Position numbers and translations under genes: made by a program
Notes under the pieces: model-generated
Told to the model about the DNA's origin: nothing
The model's input: only the letters and a program-made list of their open reading frames with translations
Databases searched by the model: none
Shown: positions 1 to 11,284 of the stretch, piece after piece
How positions within the stretch are numbered: the stretch's first letter is position 1
Layout: each line of letters opens with the position of its first letter
Origin: Hevea brasiliensis
Lineage: Eukaryota > Streptophyta > Magnoliopsida > Malpighiales > Euphorbiaceae
Direction: 5' to 3'
Length of the DNA stretch: 64,000 nucleotides
NCBI RefSeq assembly: GCF_030052815.1
Contig: NC_079507.1
Coordinates: 13,662,141-13,726,140, forward strand

Positions 1-811
1 AGTGCAGCTTGCTCCTGTCCAATTGTATGCACCATCTCAGAGCTGCTCCGGAGAGGCTCTCGTGAAAGAAGTGAATGAGAAGTCTATCGTCTTCTGTTAA
101 GGCAGACATTTTGGCAATGTAGGTTGCCGGTGGATCTGAGGATCTGAGTTTCATTGTATTTGTCGAAATCAGGAATCTTGAATTTGGGTGGTACCACCAC
201 ATCTGGCACCAATCTCAGTGATGACACATCGACTGAGCCATACATGTTCAACCCTTCTATTGCTCTCAATCTTTCTTCTAGGGCAGATAGTTTCTCGTTT
301 TCTCTCGCCCTATGTTCTCCTTCCACCGCATGATACACTCCTCCAACCGGAGGCGAGGGTGGAGTAAACTGGAGGATCGGGATTGAATGGTGAGGCTCGG
401 CATTTGAGGCAGTGGGTAATAGGAAAAAGGTGGGTCATTATTTATGGTCACCGGATTGGTGATGATTGTCGGTCGGAATGGGAGGCGAAAGGTAAAAGAG
501 GTTGAAGCTTGCTGAGGATCATTTGTTGTAGGAGGCGGAGGAGGTAATGGTGGGCTAGGTTCTGAAGCAGGTTTGCTCTGAGACATTTCCTTCATTAGTC
601 TCATAATTTCAGAAAGCTGATCCTTCAACTCGGAGACCTGTCCTTGTAGGTTCTGTACTTGCTCCTGATTTTCCATTATCTTCCTCGTTCGAGATCTTGT
701 TAAGTACACTCGCTTGGGTTGGATCGTGTGCTTGGTCAGACTTGCCTTGTTTGAATCAATATTGATTTCCTGTGAAAGATAAAAAAATTTAAATGAATTT
801 GAGTTTTGCAA
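1..811 (-). pseudogene. gag: Ogre/Tat-type retrotransposon gag, C-terminus cut by window edge
   Basis: Gag is the capsid-like structural protein that packages retrotransposon RNA in cytoplasmic particles. The likely start is the ATG at 676, followed by a Gln/Glu-rich coiled coil and a proline run with seven consecutive Pro. A second open stretch (338-84) carries the conserved 'PPKFKIPDFDKYN' region that opens the capsid domain in Ogre/Tat Gag, and the last bases before the window edge encode 'SLSGAALRW', the hallmark of the capsid helix. Frameshifts around 300-340 and 84 separate these parts, so it is not translatable as it stands. It lies downstream of ORF1 on the same strand, as in Ogre elements. 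The family assignment comes from remembered motif patterns rather than a search; the gag identity is secure, the clade fairly so. Confidence 0.75.
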
Positions 812-816
812 AGAAA

Positions 817-1029
817 CTAAAAGCCCTTGTCTGGACGAAGGATACAGTGGCGTTTGAGAGCCAGGAATCTACAAAGGATAATCGCCTCGGCTTTATCATG
901 GCATCGTTCGATAGTCCGACCGTGAATGGCCAGGATTGAATGCGCATTTATGATACCTGTCCATATAGCGCATTTCAATTTTTCACATAACCCTAGCGAG
1001 GGAGTTCCTACGGGAGTCATATTATTCAT
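817..1029 (-). other. Spacer between ORF1 and gag with a short open frame
   Basis: A 70-codon open stretch lies between the end of ORF1 and gag of the Ogre element. It contains three cysteines but no motif I recognise. It may be a leftover frame of ORF1 or noncoding spacer; I assign no function. Confidence 0.3.
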
Positions 1030-1097
1030 TCACAAATCTGCTTAGACAATGGTCCAAAAATCATTTCATTAACTGAATAATTTGTACAGCGTATCTT

Positions 1098-2649
1098 TTA
1101 CATTGGCCTAGGCTCTGGAAGATTCTTTATAATAAGATGACATTTTCTGAGATACTCATATAACCTTTCCTCTTGTTTGGCAGGATCGAACACTTTCAGA
1201 GCATACTCAGATTCAGGTAATAGTTCCTTTTTCCCCTGTGCTATCATTTTCTCCAACTGGTCCACATTTTCTTTCAGTCCTTGATATAGGGCAGCTTGTT
1301 TCTCTTTCTCTTTCCTTTCTTTAGCACACTCTTTCAAGATGTCGTTGATGAGGAGTGACTGTTCTTTTAATTCAAGCTTCTTCTTTTTGTTTTCTTGCTT
1401 ATACTCTTCGATGAGTATCTCTTGGTATTTCATCTTTTCCTGAAGCTTACTATCCTGCACTTTTGCTTCTTGGAGAGAGTTTCTTTCTTTTTCCCACTGT
1501 ACCTCTTGCTCTTCGAACCCTATCCTTTCGGCCCTTGCCTCTTCCTTGAGCTCATGGTAGAAGTGACCTTGGTGGTATTCTTTAATGTTGATCATGGACT
1601 GTGTTGAACCAAACTGCCTCATTACCAGTGCTGGAGTGTAACTTGTATACCCGGTTATTCCAATTAGGGACACCGACTGAATACCTCCTGTACCAATCAA
1701 GACGGGTTGGCTTGACGTCCACAGCTTCCTCCAACAGTAATCATGGCTATTGAAACTCGAATCCGTTCCATACTCGTTTTTCATTCTTCGAACTGATCAC
1801 TAACCGGATCATCTTCTCAATGGGAGGCTGGTCAAGGTACCAAGTCAATCCTTTTGTCTCCACAGGACACATGTGACTGATAGTCCAGAGGTATAATAAC
1901 TGAGAGCAACACTTAATGGACCCTTTCCTGTTATGCGGTAAGTTAGGGTTAACAAGGTTTGGCAAGGATTGCCGGTATCGGATTGATCCCTGCCTTTCCA
2001 TTGTCCAAAATACCTCCACTGCATTGCTAGTGATGATCCCCAATGGCCCGGAGCAGGATCGGACCATAGATTCCCAAGGCGAGTGCTACGGAGCTTGATC
2101 CCATTGTTTCTCTTGGAGGTGATGATCTAACCGCTTCTCAAGGTACATCAATGCCATCCATGCGTGTTCCTTTGGTGTTTCTGGACTTCACTTCTTACGG
2201 GGAGAACCCAACATATGTGCCAACCGTTTCGAGTGCGCCTATGCTCGAGGTGTAAGTAGATCCGATTCTGCAATGAGTATGGGATCCCCACAATGCTGAT
2301 ATTCCTCCATAGCGGGGCCGTATCAATGTCATTGAAAGAGAACACTCCGTGCCAGGATTCCAAACCGTCAACATGGCTTTTAATGCGATGATTTGGACCT
2401 TGACTTGTATTAAGGTTGCAATCCTTCCGTACTTCTCTTCAAGCGTACCTTGACACAGTGGGAAGCAACCTCCATCTATTAGACGGACCCTCGAGGTTGT
2501 TCATTTTGACCTCTATTTTGTCGGATCTAGCGAAGGTAGCGAGCTAACAGTGCCTCGGAAGCATCATTTTGCGAGTGCGGACTATGAACTGATTCGTACC
2601 AAAGTTTAGCATTCTGAGCCTTTTCTGCCGACTGACTCGAGGATGCCAT
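1098..2649 (-). pseudogene. Ogre/Tat ORF1 (DUF7745-like protein with C-terminal coiled coil)
   Basis: Ogre-type elements carry an extra open frame between the 5' LTR and gag, whose product has no known function. Here an ATG at 2649 starts 'MASSSQSAEKAQNAKLW', with a stop about 40 codons in. Further pieces show DUF7745-like signatures: 'CCSQLLYLWTISH' (around 1860-1910) and 'GITGYTSYTPALVMRQFG' (around 1600-1660). From about 1580 down to 1200 the protein is a long Glu/Lys-rich coiled coil ('RAERIGFEEQEVQWEKERN'). At least three frame changes and a stop interrupt it. It lies between the primer site at 3498 and gag, the expected Ogre order. The DUF7745 name is from memory of the family, so treat it as likely rather than proven. 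Confidence 0.65.
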
Positions 2650-3497
2650 GATAAAAAAAATGATGCCTATCCTTTTACAGACCCTCGGTTTGGTAACGCC
2701 TGCGGGAGAATTTGTTAGTAAGACAAATTAGGGTAATTTTGAATCATACTGTTGTGAGGTAACACGTACACATTTATCAAAGTAAGAAAATGTGTAGATG
2801 TTTTAGTAGGATTAAAAATTACCTCAAAGAAATGAACAAAAGGAAATTAAAGCAGAATAGGGTAAGAGTAAGTATGCCCCTTTTGTCCTATAGTAGGGAG
2901 ACTCCTAACACCGGGTAAGCGCTACCTATCTGGATAGTTCTATCTTATGAGGCAGTTTACTACAGCTTTCAACTATCGTGATGGTTTAGCTCAGGATCTA
3001 ATTTTCTAATAGCCACAGGTTCCCAAATTGCCCCTACTGTAAACAGTAGAGCCCCATTCTACCCCCATGATATTGTCGGGAAAATTCCACGGGTATCACG
3101 GTAAATAGAACAAGTTTCAATTTGAGCAGAAGCCTTCACGGATACTAACGGGGTAAAACCCACGTACGCTACATGACCCCCTCCTACTTTCCTAAAAGGG
3201 TAAGAAAGCCCGGGTTAGGACCATAGTGTGTGAGGACATTGTGTAAGTGTTCAGTGTGTGAAGGGACACTTTTACCTCTTCCCAATTCAGGGGGATTTTA
3301 TTTTTCCATTTTTTCTTTTTTCCTTTTTCTTTGAAATGAAGAGCACTGTAGGAGATAGAACAGGCAAAACAAAATAGTTAGTAGCAATAATAATTAGCAT
3401 ATAAGACATCGCCGAGTGAGCCCCTCTAAATATAATTTGATCGGACAAAAATTAAGCCTACTTTTGGACCTCTAGGCGAGGTTGGGTCCTAGATATC
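2650..3497 (-). other. Ogre 5' untranslated region
   Basis: The stretch between the primer site and the ORF1 start of the minus-strand Ogre. No open frame of note and no recognisable domain. It would be the leader of the genomic RNA and the place for a packaging signal, but I see no specific structure to name. Confidence 0.55.
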
Positions 3498-3513
3498 CCG
3501 ATGGAGTCGCCAA
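3498..3513 (-). promoter_or_regulatory. Primer binding site of the minus-strand Ogre element
   Basis: Read on the minus strand, the bases two positions after the LTR end are TTGGCGACTCCATCGG. TGGCGACTCC is the primer-site core described for Ogre/Tat elements, complementary to the 3' end of a tRNA-Arg. Its position fixes the 3' end of the 5' LTR at 3516 and shows that the element runs towards coordinate 1. Confidence 0.8.
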
Positions 3514-3867
3514 GCTGTCATGATGGGATTTTGCGGTGCCCGACGATCACTCACGAAGTGGGAAAGAGTGAGAGTCGCCACCTTAGTTTTGAGGAAACTA
3601 AAGAAAACCATTTGAGAAGTTAAATTAAAAATGAAACCACTTCAAAGCAGAGATTCTAAGTTAGGGTCCGTAGCGGGTGGGGAAGGTGTTAGGCACCCCA
3701 CCTCGTCCCTTAATAAGGGTAAGTAGATTTAATTGCGTCCTTTACAAATTAGCTAGAAGGGCTTAGCGGCAATGTTAATCCTTTTGGTAGAAGGAATGTT
3801 TGATTTTTCACTAAATTTGGATCACCCGGATACATAAGTAAATGAGACAACCTTAGTGAGCAGTGTG

Positions 3868-4420
3868 AGAATCGGATAAGAACTCTCCTCCAATCTTTTT
3901 AAGTTGTTCATTAAAATTTTGAGGGGCAGGATAAGAACCCTCCTCAGGTCTCTTTTAAGTTATTTATTTGAAGTTTTGAGGATGAGACCGGATAAGAACT
4001 CTCCTCCGATCTCTTTTAGATGTTTATTAAAATTTGAGGTTGAGGCCGGATAAGAACTCTCCTCCGATCCCTATTTAATGTTTATTAAAATTTTGAAGGG
4101 ACCGGATAAGAATCCTCCTCCGATCTCTTTTAAGTTATTTATTAAAATTTTGGGAGGAGACCGGATAAGAACCCTCCTCCGATCTCCTTTAGAGTTATTT
4201 ATTAAAATTTTGAGAGGAGACCGGATAAGAACCCTCCTCAGATCTCCTTTAGAGTTATTCGTTAATGTTTTGAGTTGAGACCGGATAAGAACTCTCTTAG
4301 ATCCCTACTTAATGTTTATCAAAATTTTGAAGGGAGGCCGGATAAGAACCCTCCTCCGATCTCCTTTAAGAGTTGACTTAAAACTTTTAGGCAAGAATAG
4401 GATAAGGACTCTTGAGCCCT
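3868..4420. repeat. About 60-bp minisatellite in the Ogre LTR, 10 units
   Basis: The string GGATAAGAAC followed by CTCCTCCGATCTC recurs ten times at roughly 55-62-base spacing, separated by AT-rich TTATTTATTAAAATTTTGAG. It lies in the 3' third of the LTR, downstream of the sense TATA box, so it would be transcribed in the leader. The inverted LTR copy has about seven units (13628-14006). Confidence 0.9.
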
Positions 4421-5477
4421 TCTATTTTGATGAGACTCGGACAAAGACTTTTCCGACCTTTAAAAATTTAACCACACTACGGGTCTTAAGAACCTAAAAC
4501 TAAAATTCGACCTTCAAAAATGCAGGATAAGGTTTATGGATATCCTGTGGCTGAGCAGAACACTAGACTTGATTCACGACCTTTTCATGTAGTCATTTTA
4601 CCAATATCTATTAATGACCGATCCACTGTTTCGTTTACTTTGGTCTTATTCCATTTCATGACATCTTTGTCGAATTCTGTTTACGTCGGCCTAATAGTTC
4701 GGCTATCTTCTGACGTGTTATTCGAGTCCTCTTTTAAAGGAGACCTCTAAGTTGCAGACTACCTCGTTTACCCAACCATTTACATACTACAAAGAGTTAG
4801 AAAACTGGTTTTGAAATGACGGAGATCAATAAAATGAACTGATCACTAAAAAAATGATTTGAGTGACTTTCTTTGGGATTGCTTGTGCGAAATGGTCTAG
4901 ATGTAAGAAGAACAAGGAAAATGCGGGAAATAAGCGTAGACACTTAATAAAACAGTAACATGAACTCTTATAACAATATTTTCTCTTGGGTTCTCTTGTA
5001 CAAAATAACCTTGAAGAAAGTTGCGGATGTATGAAGAACAAAGGAAGTGCAGAAACAAGCGTAAGCGATGAGTGTGAACTCTTACAGTGAGGAGCCAAAT
5101 ATATTGAAATAAGCGTGAAGTGGTAGCAGTGATGAAGATGGCGGATTGATCACTGAGAGTTGATGTCTGTCGTGAAACCGAGAGATGCTTTAGCTAAAAG
5201 GTAGCAGGGTAAGAACCGGTGAAAGGAAGTTGAGCTTGAGCAGAGGAAAGGAAAGCGAGAGATGATGAGAGTATGACGGATAATGAACAAACTGGAAATG
5301 TAGAGTTCCAATATTCAAAATCTTTTCAAGAAAACACTCCTGAAAACTAGTTTCAAAAGTCTTTTTAATCACTACAAAACAAAGCAGAGTAACAAATGAA
5401 TGAAGTTTGAGTTCCTCCACGATAATAGCGACCTCTTGCCTATATTTTTGTCAGTCCCTTGAGCAGTTTTCATGCAG

Positions 5478-5485
5478 TATTTATA
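5478..5485 (-). promoter_or_regulatory. Sense TATA box of the Ogre LTR
   Basis: TATAAATA on the minus strand within CCTATAAATACTGC, conserved at 12561-12568 in the inverted copy. It points towards the primer site and gag, so it is the best candidate for the genomic-RNA promoter. It would leave about 1.9 kb of LTR downstream of the start. Confidence 0.6.
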
Positions 5486-6067
5486 GGAATCGGGTGCTCC
5501 CCATGAAGGGTCGATTTATCTTGAGGAAGATGGAGGGTCAAGATTTTGAAGTACATGATCGGATGTTCGGAATTAAAGAGAATCAAAGCGAATGGTGAGA
5601 TCGCTTCTCGGAATATTTGTCCTTTTCCTCTTTTAATCAGCGGTCTTGAATCCTCTTGTCGGAACGATCGAGGGCTAAGAGTGAAAAACGCTGGTATTGT
5701 CGTCTTCTCTTTTGATCCAAGGGTTCGGATTCATCCTTACAAGTGAGATCAACGGTGGAGATTGGGATGTACAGGTGTCATGACATACCACGGCACTGTC
5801 GGCGTGCGGGCGATTCTTAGGCGTGCGGTGGAGATCTAAATGCCACGCTTTAACTACCTCGGCTCGATTACGGCGGTTATTGGAATTTGTCTTATTCTTT
5901 TTGTCTTCCGATCCTCCCTAGCTCCCATTCCGATCTCTCATGCGATCTCCTATCTCCGATCTCTTTTATCCCTTGATCAGTCTGGATTCGGTCTAAGCAT
6001 TAATTACATCTCGATTCTCGAAGCGTCCGCTTCGTTTTTCGCTCAGCATTAAATGCTCATTTTCCCC

Positions 6068-6075
6068 TATATATA
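6068..6075 (+). promoter_or_regulatory. Antisense TATA box 1 in the Ogre LTR
   Basis: TATATATA preceded, about 20 bases upstream, by GCATTAAATGC and followed by a pyrimidine-rich TTCTCTCTTTCTCC stretch typical of plant start regions. It points against the LTR. The equivalent box in the inverted copy is at 11947-11954 on the minus strand. Confidence 0.5.
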
Positions 6076-6325
6076 CCCCTGTCGATAGTGGCATTTTCTT
6101 CATTCGATTTTTCTCTCTTTCTCCTTGTTTCTCGGTTCTAGCTGTTCCGGGGAAAGTTAAAGCTACAAGCGTGGTTTTGATCCTCTTAGATGGAATTCCC
6201 TATTCCTCGATGAAAATTCTGACCGGTGATGGCTTCCTCAAGTTCATTGGCTTTTCTCCTCATTGAGTGTTAAACGATTTTCTCCCACATTGGGTGTTAG
6301 GCAATGATTAAGCTTCCGTCGGCAA

Positions 6326-6455
6326 TATCCTTGGGATCGATTATAAAGCGATCCTTAGATCTCTGGGAGTATCCTTGGGATTAGTTATAAAGCGATCCTT
6401 AGATCACTGGGAGTATCCTTGGGATCGATTATAAAGCGATCCTTAGATCGACCTC
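6326..6455. repeat. 44-bp tandem repeat, 3 units
   Basis: The unit TATCCTTGGGAT(C/T) with ATTATAAAGCGATCCTTAG begins at 6326, 6370 and 6414. I do not find this block in the inverted LTR copy, where the equivalent place holds about 400 bases of different, partly coding-like sequence, so the two LTRs differ here by insertion or expansion. Confidence 0.85.
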
Positions 6456-6467
6456 TTGGATAGGATT

Positions 6468-6612
6468 TTCACGGTCTCTAGAGATCATCCAAATGATTTA
6501 ATTTTTCAATGTAATAAAATCTCTAGAGATCGTCCAAATGATGTATCTAGAACTTTATTGTAATCAGATCCCTAGATATCGCCCAAATGTTGTAATCCGA
6601 TCTTTTGATAAT
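6468..6612. repeat. About 55-bp degenerate tandem repeat, 3 units
   Basis: Units share TCTCTAGAGATC(A/G)TCCAAATG followed by AT-rich spacer. The inverted copy has four such units at 11285-11455. Confidence 0.75.
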
Positions 6613-6869
6613 AAAGACTTTATTTTGTAGTTTATCAACTTATTTATGCATTGATTATTTTCAGATCTCTAATGATTTTATCAGATAATGTTCTTTACAT
6701 GAATGACACTTAAGCGATCCTTTATTCAAAATATTTAACTTATTATGCCGATCTCCAATTAACCGATCTCAGAACATTCGGATATTTGAGAAAAGTGTCA
6801 GAACAGCTGTCGAGTCCCACCAATCAATGCGCTGCCTAGAACCTCGCGAGCATTAAATGCTCGGACTAG

Positions 6870-6877
6870 TATAAATA
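6870..6877 (+). promoter_or_regulatory. Antisense TATA box 2, promoter of the LTR-borne ORF
   Basis: TATAAATA in ACTAGTATAAATAGGGG, preceded by GCATTAAATGC about 20 bases upstream, and 154 bases before the ATG at 7031. The same arrangement is conserved on the minus strand of the inverted copy (11001-11008, ATG at 10846), which argues for a real transcription unit antisense to the LTR. Confidence 0.6.
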
Positions 6878-7030
6878 GGGGTGGGAGGGTTAGCCAGTTG
6901 CTCTCTCATTCCATTTTCAATCCCTGCTCACAACTTGAAGTTCTCTCATTTTCTCCGGTTTCTCGACGCCGTCGGACTCGGTAAGGGCTTTAATCCTCTT
7001 TTTAGTTTAAGTTCTTTGTTTTTCTTGAAA

Positions 7031-8817
7031 ATGAGCGGTCAGAAGGTCGAGAGAGCGGCGAGCCCTCCTTCCATTCAGTTCTCATGGTCATCGTCGATGA
7101 AGAAGAAGCGATCGGGCCCAGCGTGCAACCTAAACCCCTAGGGTCTCTGCTCCAGTCGGGGTCGGTCATACCATCAAGGCTTGCACCACCTTCAAGGAGA
7201 GAGACCCTTCCTATAGGCGAGCTTCCATCGGTTCTTCGAATCCGATCTGCAATCGTTGTTCAAGAATACAATATTTGTCTGATTCATATGGTGATCAAGT
7301 GCCATGGCGATCTTCGTGTCGATCACTCTTTTGAAGAGGATGACATGGTCATGGTGTCTGAAGAAACGATTAAAGGCCGATCTGAGGTTCCCTCTAGCCG
7401 ATTTCTATAAGGAGGTCCTAAAATTTCACGAATATCCATTGTTCAAATCCACCCCAACTCGTGGCGGATCTTGGTTGCTTTAGAGGTCTATGCCGAGCTA
7501 AGGGAATCGGACCTACGGCTAAGGTGTTCGCCGAGCTACACGGACTAACTCGTAAAGGAAGGCGAACACCTTTGGTTCTTTCAGCGAAGCCTCGTTGCGG
7601 ACTCTTTTCCGATCTGCCTCATCCCTTAAGAATTGGAAGAACAGGTTCTTCATTCTAAGGAGTAAAGATCCAGCTGCTTTGAGGACTTTCCTCGTAGTGG
7701 TGGTACCAAGGGCCCCTTCAGAAGCACTTTACCTGAGTCAAGAGGAAAGCTTGATAGTGATGGAGTGAAAAGTCGGGCCACCACTCTAAAATATTCTGTC
7801 CAAATGCGGTGGCCGAAGCGCACCATTGGACCATGCAAGCGATCACCCGAGATCGCGAACTTCCGCTCTCGACCTCGGCATTGGTATTTTCTATATCTCG
7901 TCCTCGGGACCTTAGCGATCTCACTAACCTCTTTTACATGCGGTATGGCGGGTGGTGAGGTTCTAGGAAGCGGAAGAAGGACAAAGAGATCTTAGAAAAG
8001 TAAAGGAGATGAAGCGTTGAGCGTCTTCAAACACCCGATCACGAACACAGGGAGATGCAAAGAGACCGTCTCAACCTTGGTCCGCCGACCATTGAGTGTC
8101 GAGATCTCCTCCTAGATCGGAAGAAGCGACCCGCCTATCTCGATTATTCCAAGCACGGAAGGAGCCTTCTCAATCTTACAGGAGGACCTCTTCTCGTGGC
8201 GCTCGAATCTTGACCAAGCGCTTGAAGAATAACCGGGTGTTAGGAGAACCCGATTTTGCCAAAGTCACAGGATCTACCATCTTCTTTCAAGAGGATCGGG
8301 ACAGCTATCCCGAGAATGGTCTCGATGATATCTTGACTCGAACCATGAGCTTGAATGTGGAGTGTCAGTGAACGGACCATGATTCGAGAAAAGATTCAGC
8401 GTGCAGGTAAGGAGGTTGGGAAGAAAAATCAGAATTGACTTCCCTCCGATCCCAACTCTCATCCGCTCGGGATTATATATCTCAAGTCGAGGGCCAGGCG
8501 AAGTACCATGAAGACCAGGTGGCGAAAGGTCTCGTGACTGGCTGAAAGAGAACGGGCTCGGAGAGGTCCGGGCACTTGAGCCAATGAAGCGCTCAGTCGC
8601 CCAACTCGTCGAAGAGCTTAAGGAGGAAGGCGAGGAGCTTAAGGCGAAAGATGAAGAGATGGTGGCGGGGATGGCCGGAGCCTATGTGAATGCTCACAAG
8701 GACCTCTTGGCCGAACTCCAAAGCGCTACCACGAGGAGGACTTCTCTCTGGATGGGCGACTGGCTCCGGGCGATGGTGAAGATAGTGAGGAGGAGGCGAG
8801 GGAGAGAGAGAGAGTGA
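7031..8817 (+). pseudogene. LTR-encoded antisense ORF, Transposase_28-like (putative gypsy-type transposon) protein
   Basis: This family (Pfam Transposase_28) is plant-specific, found in Tat-type elements as an accessory protein; its function is unknown. The first ATG after the TATA box starts 'MSGQKVERAASPPSIQFSW'. The core signature is visible as 'IVQIHPNSWRILVA' (around 7440-7485), preceded by 'DHSFEEDDMVMV'. The C-terminus has a Glu/Lys-rich coiled coil with 'AGAYVNAHKDLLAELQ' and an acidic tail ending in a run of Arg-Glu pairs before a stop near 8817. Multiple frameshifts break it. It runs antisense within the U3 side of the Ogre LTR. A second, partial copy lies at 9425-10846. The domain assignment rests on remembered motifs; a profile search would settle it. 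Confidence 0.6.
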
Positions 8818-9416
8818 GCGGAATGTAAATCAGTGAGGTGATCCCCCCGAATAACTGTACAAATTATGAAATGAAATGGAATATCTCTTTTGTTCAATGA
8901 ATGGATGTGATTGGAAAATCTTGAATTTGCCTAAGTATTTAATTGTATGAGCATAGCGAAACATGAACTAAATTCCATTATTAATCTAAGTATAAAAGAT
9001 CGGAAAGCACAATAAGCATGAGATCGGTGGGGAGAAATGCTGAGCAGGACTTGGTTAAAATTGAAAATTTAACTTGAACACTTAAGATCGGAACCCTCGT
9101 TAAACCGAACCCAAACTTTAGCTCTTAATCTTCCAGAAAGGAGGTCGGCAATAAAAGCTGTTAGGAAAAGATCTAGTGCGATTCATTTTATTTATCAACA
9201 GAGATCGAAATATACTTGGCAGTCGGAAATTCGACAACGGGTTTGAGAGGTCGGTAAATGATTTGAGAGATCGGCGAGGCTTAATGAATATGAGGACTCG
9301 TATTAATTCAATTTTTGTGAGGAGAGATCGGAAATGTGACCGCCTAAAGAGGATCGGAAGCGAGATTAGCTGTTCAAAGAAGAATTTATTGATTCTAGGG
9401 ATCGGCCAAAATATGG
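8818..9416. other. 5' end of the Ogre LTR, rich in RGATCGG motifs
   Basis: About 600 bases between the antisense ORF stop and the LTR terminus without coding signs. It holds roughly a dozen AGATCGG/GGTCGG-like strings at intervals of 30-60 bases. It would be both the 3' untranslated region of the antisense gene and the distal U3 of the LTR. Confidence 0.6.
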
Positions 9417-9424
9417 TGTCGACA

Positions 9425-10846
9425 GTTGGGATCGGAGGGAAGCCAATTCCTGATTTTTCTTCCCGACCTCCTTACCCAGACGTTGAATCTTTTCCCGAAC
9501 CATGATGCAGTTCACGGACACTCCACATTCAAGCTCATGGATCGAGTCAAGATATCATCGAGACCATTAAGGATAACTGTCCGATCCTCTGAAAGAAGAT
9601 GGTAGACCCGGGACTTTGGCAAAATCGGGTTCTCCCTATGATCGGTTATCCTTCAAGGAATCGATCGATGTCGGCGCCACGAGAAGAGGCCCTCCCGGAA
9701 GATTGAGAAGGACCCTATGCATGCTTGGAATAGCGAGAGAGGCGGAGGCTGCTCTTAGATCTAGGAGGAGATCTCGGCAGCCTTGATGGTCGGTGGACCC
9801 GAAGGTTGAGGCGGTCTCTTTGTATCTCCCAGAGCTCATGGCCGGGTGTTTGAAGTCGTTCGAGCGCTTCATCTCCTTTATCTTAGGAGATCTCTCTTTC
9901 CTTCTTCCGCTTCCTAGAACCCTCACCACCCGCCATACACTTGCAGAAAAGAGGTTAGTGAGATCGCTAAGGTCCTGAGCGAGATATAGAAAATACCAAT
10001 GCCGAGGTCGAGAGCGGAAGTTCGCAATCTTGGCGGTGATCGATTGCATGGTCAATAGTGCGATTCGCGATCACCGCATTTGGGCGAGAATATTTTAGAG
10101 TGGCGGCGACTTTTCGGCTCCACCACTATTAAACTTTCCTCTTGACTCGGGGTAATGTGCTTTGGAAGCGAGGGCCTGGTACCACCGGCTACGGGAAGTC
10201 CTCAGCGGCTCGGATCTTTGCTCCTCGGAATGAAGAAAGCAGTTCTTCCAATTCTTAAGGGATGAGGCGGTCGGAAAAGAGTCCATAATGAGGCTTACCG
10301 AAAAGAACCGATGTTCGTCATCCTTTGTGAGTTAGTGCATGCGATTCGGCGAACACCTTAGCCGTAGGTCTGATTCCCTTAGCTCGGCATAGACCTCGAA
10401 AGCTACCAAGATCCGCCACGAGTTGGGGTGAATTTGAACAATGGATGCTCGGTGAAGTTTTAGGACCTCCTTATAGAAATCGGCTAGAGGAACCTCGGAC
10501 CAGGCCTTTAAGCATTCCTCGTACACCATGACCATGTCATTCTCTTCAAAAGAGTGATCGACGAAGATCGCCATGGCACTTGATCATCATATGAATCGGG
10601 ACAAATATTGTATTCTTGAACAAATGATTGCGGTCGGATTCTCGAAGAACCGAGCGGAGCTTCGTCTATAGGAAGGGTCTCTCTCCTTGAAGAAGGTGCG
10701 AGCCTCGATGGTATGACCCGCCCAGAGTTGGAGCGGAGGCCACAGGAGGTTCTTGTTGAATGCTTGGCCCGTGCCTCTTCTTGAGCGATGACCACGAGAA
10801 GCGAATCGAAGGAGGGCTCGCCGCTCTCGACCTTGACACCGTTCAT
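9425..10846 (-). pseudogene. Second copy of the LTR antisense ORF, C-terminus lost
   Basis: The start is the ATG at 10846 ('MNGVKVESGEPSFDSL'). It lies 155 bases after the conserved antisense TATA box at 11001-11008. The domain core is better preserved than in the left copy: 'EVPLADFYKEVLKLH' then 'IHPNSWRILVAFEVYAEL' around 10390-10480. A frameshift near 10540 and several downstream stops break the reading frame. The coiled-coil C-terminus seen in the left copy is missing because the younger Ogre is inserted at 9424. Same family caveat as for the left copy. Confidence 0.6.
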
Positions 10847-11284
10847 TTTCAAAAGAAACAAAGAATTTAAATTAAAAAGAGGATCAAAGCCCTTACGAAG
10901 TGCGATGGGCGTCGGAAGAACTTGAGAAAGCGAGAGAACTTGAAGTTGTGGCGAGGATTGAAAATGGAATGAGAGAACAAGCGGCTAACCCTCCCAACCC
11001 TATTTATACTAGTCAGAGCATTTAATGCTCGCGAGGTTCTAAGCACGCATCGATTGGTGGGACTCGGCGGTTTACGACACTTCTCTCAAATATCTGAATG
11101 TTCAGAGATCGGTTAATTAGAGATCGGCATAATGAGTTAAATATTTTGAATAAAGGATCAGTTAAGTGTCATTCAGGTAAAGAACCAGATCGGATAACCA
11201 CATTAGAGATCGAAAAAATAATCAATGCAAAAATAATAAGATGATAACCGATAAAATAAAGTCTTTATTTTCAAAAGATCGGAT

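Larger units (their letters stand above)
3516..9424 (-). mobile_element. Complete 5' LTR of an Ogre/Tat element (5.9 kb)
   Basis: On the minus strand the LTR opens with TGTCGACACC at 9424 and closes with ...ATCATGACA at 3516, directly followed by the primer site. A length near 6 kb is typical of Ogre LTRs. It holds a sense TATA box, two antisense TATA boxes, two or three tandem-repeat blocks and an antisense pseudogene. The 5' boundary is supported by the inverted copy: homology to the copy at 9425-14366 begins exactly at 9425, right after TGTCGACA. That is what an insertion of this element into an oppositely oriented LTR would leave. Confidence 0.75.

Noticed and set aside
3868..4420. CRISPR-like regular repeats
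   Set aside because: Units are contiguous and degenerate with no unique spacers, inside a plant LTR.
6860..11010. Bidirectional host promoter between two convergent genes
   Set aside because: Both transcription units are the two inverted copies of the same LTR-borne ORF, so the symmetry comes from the inverted LTRs.
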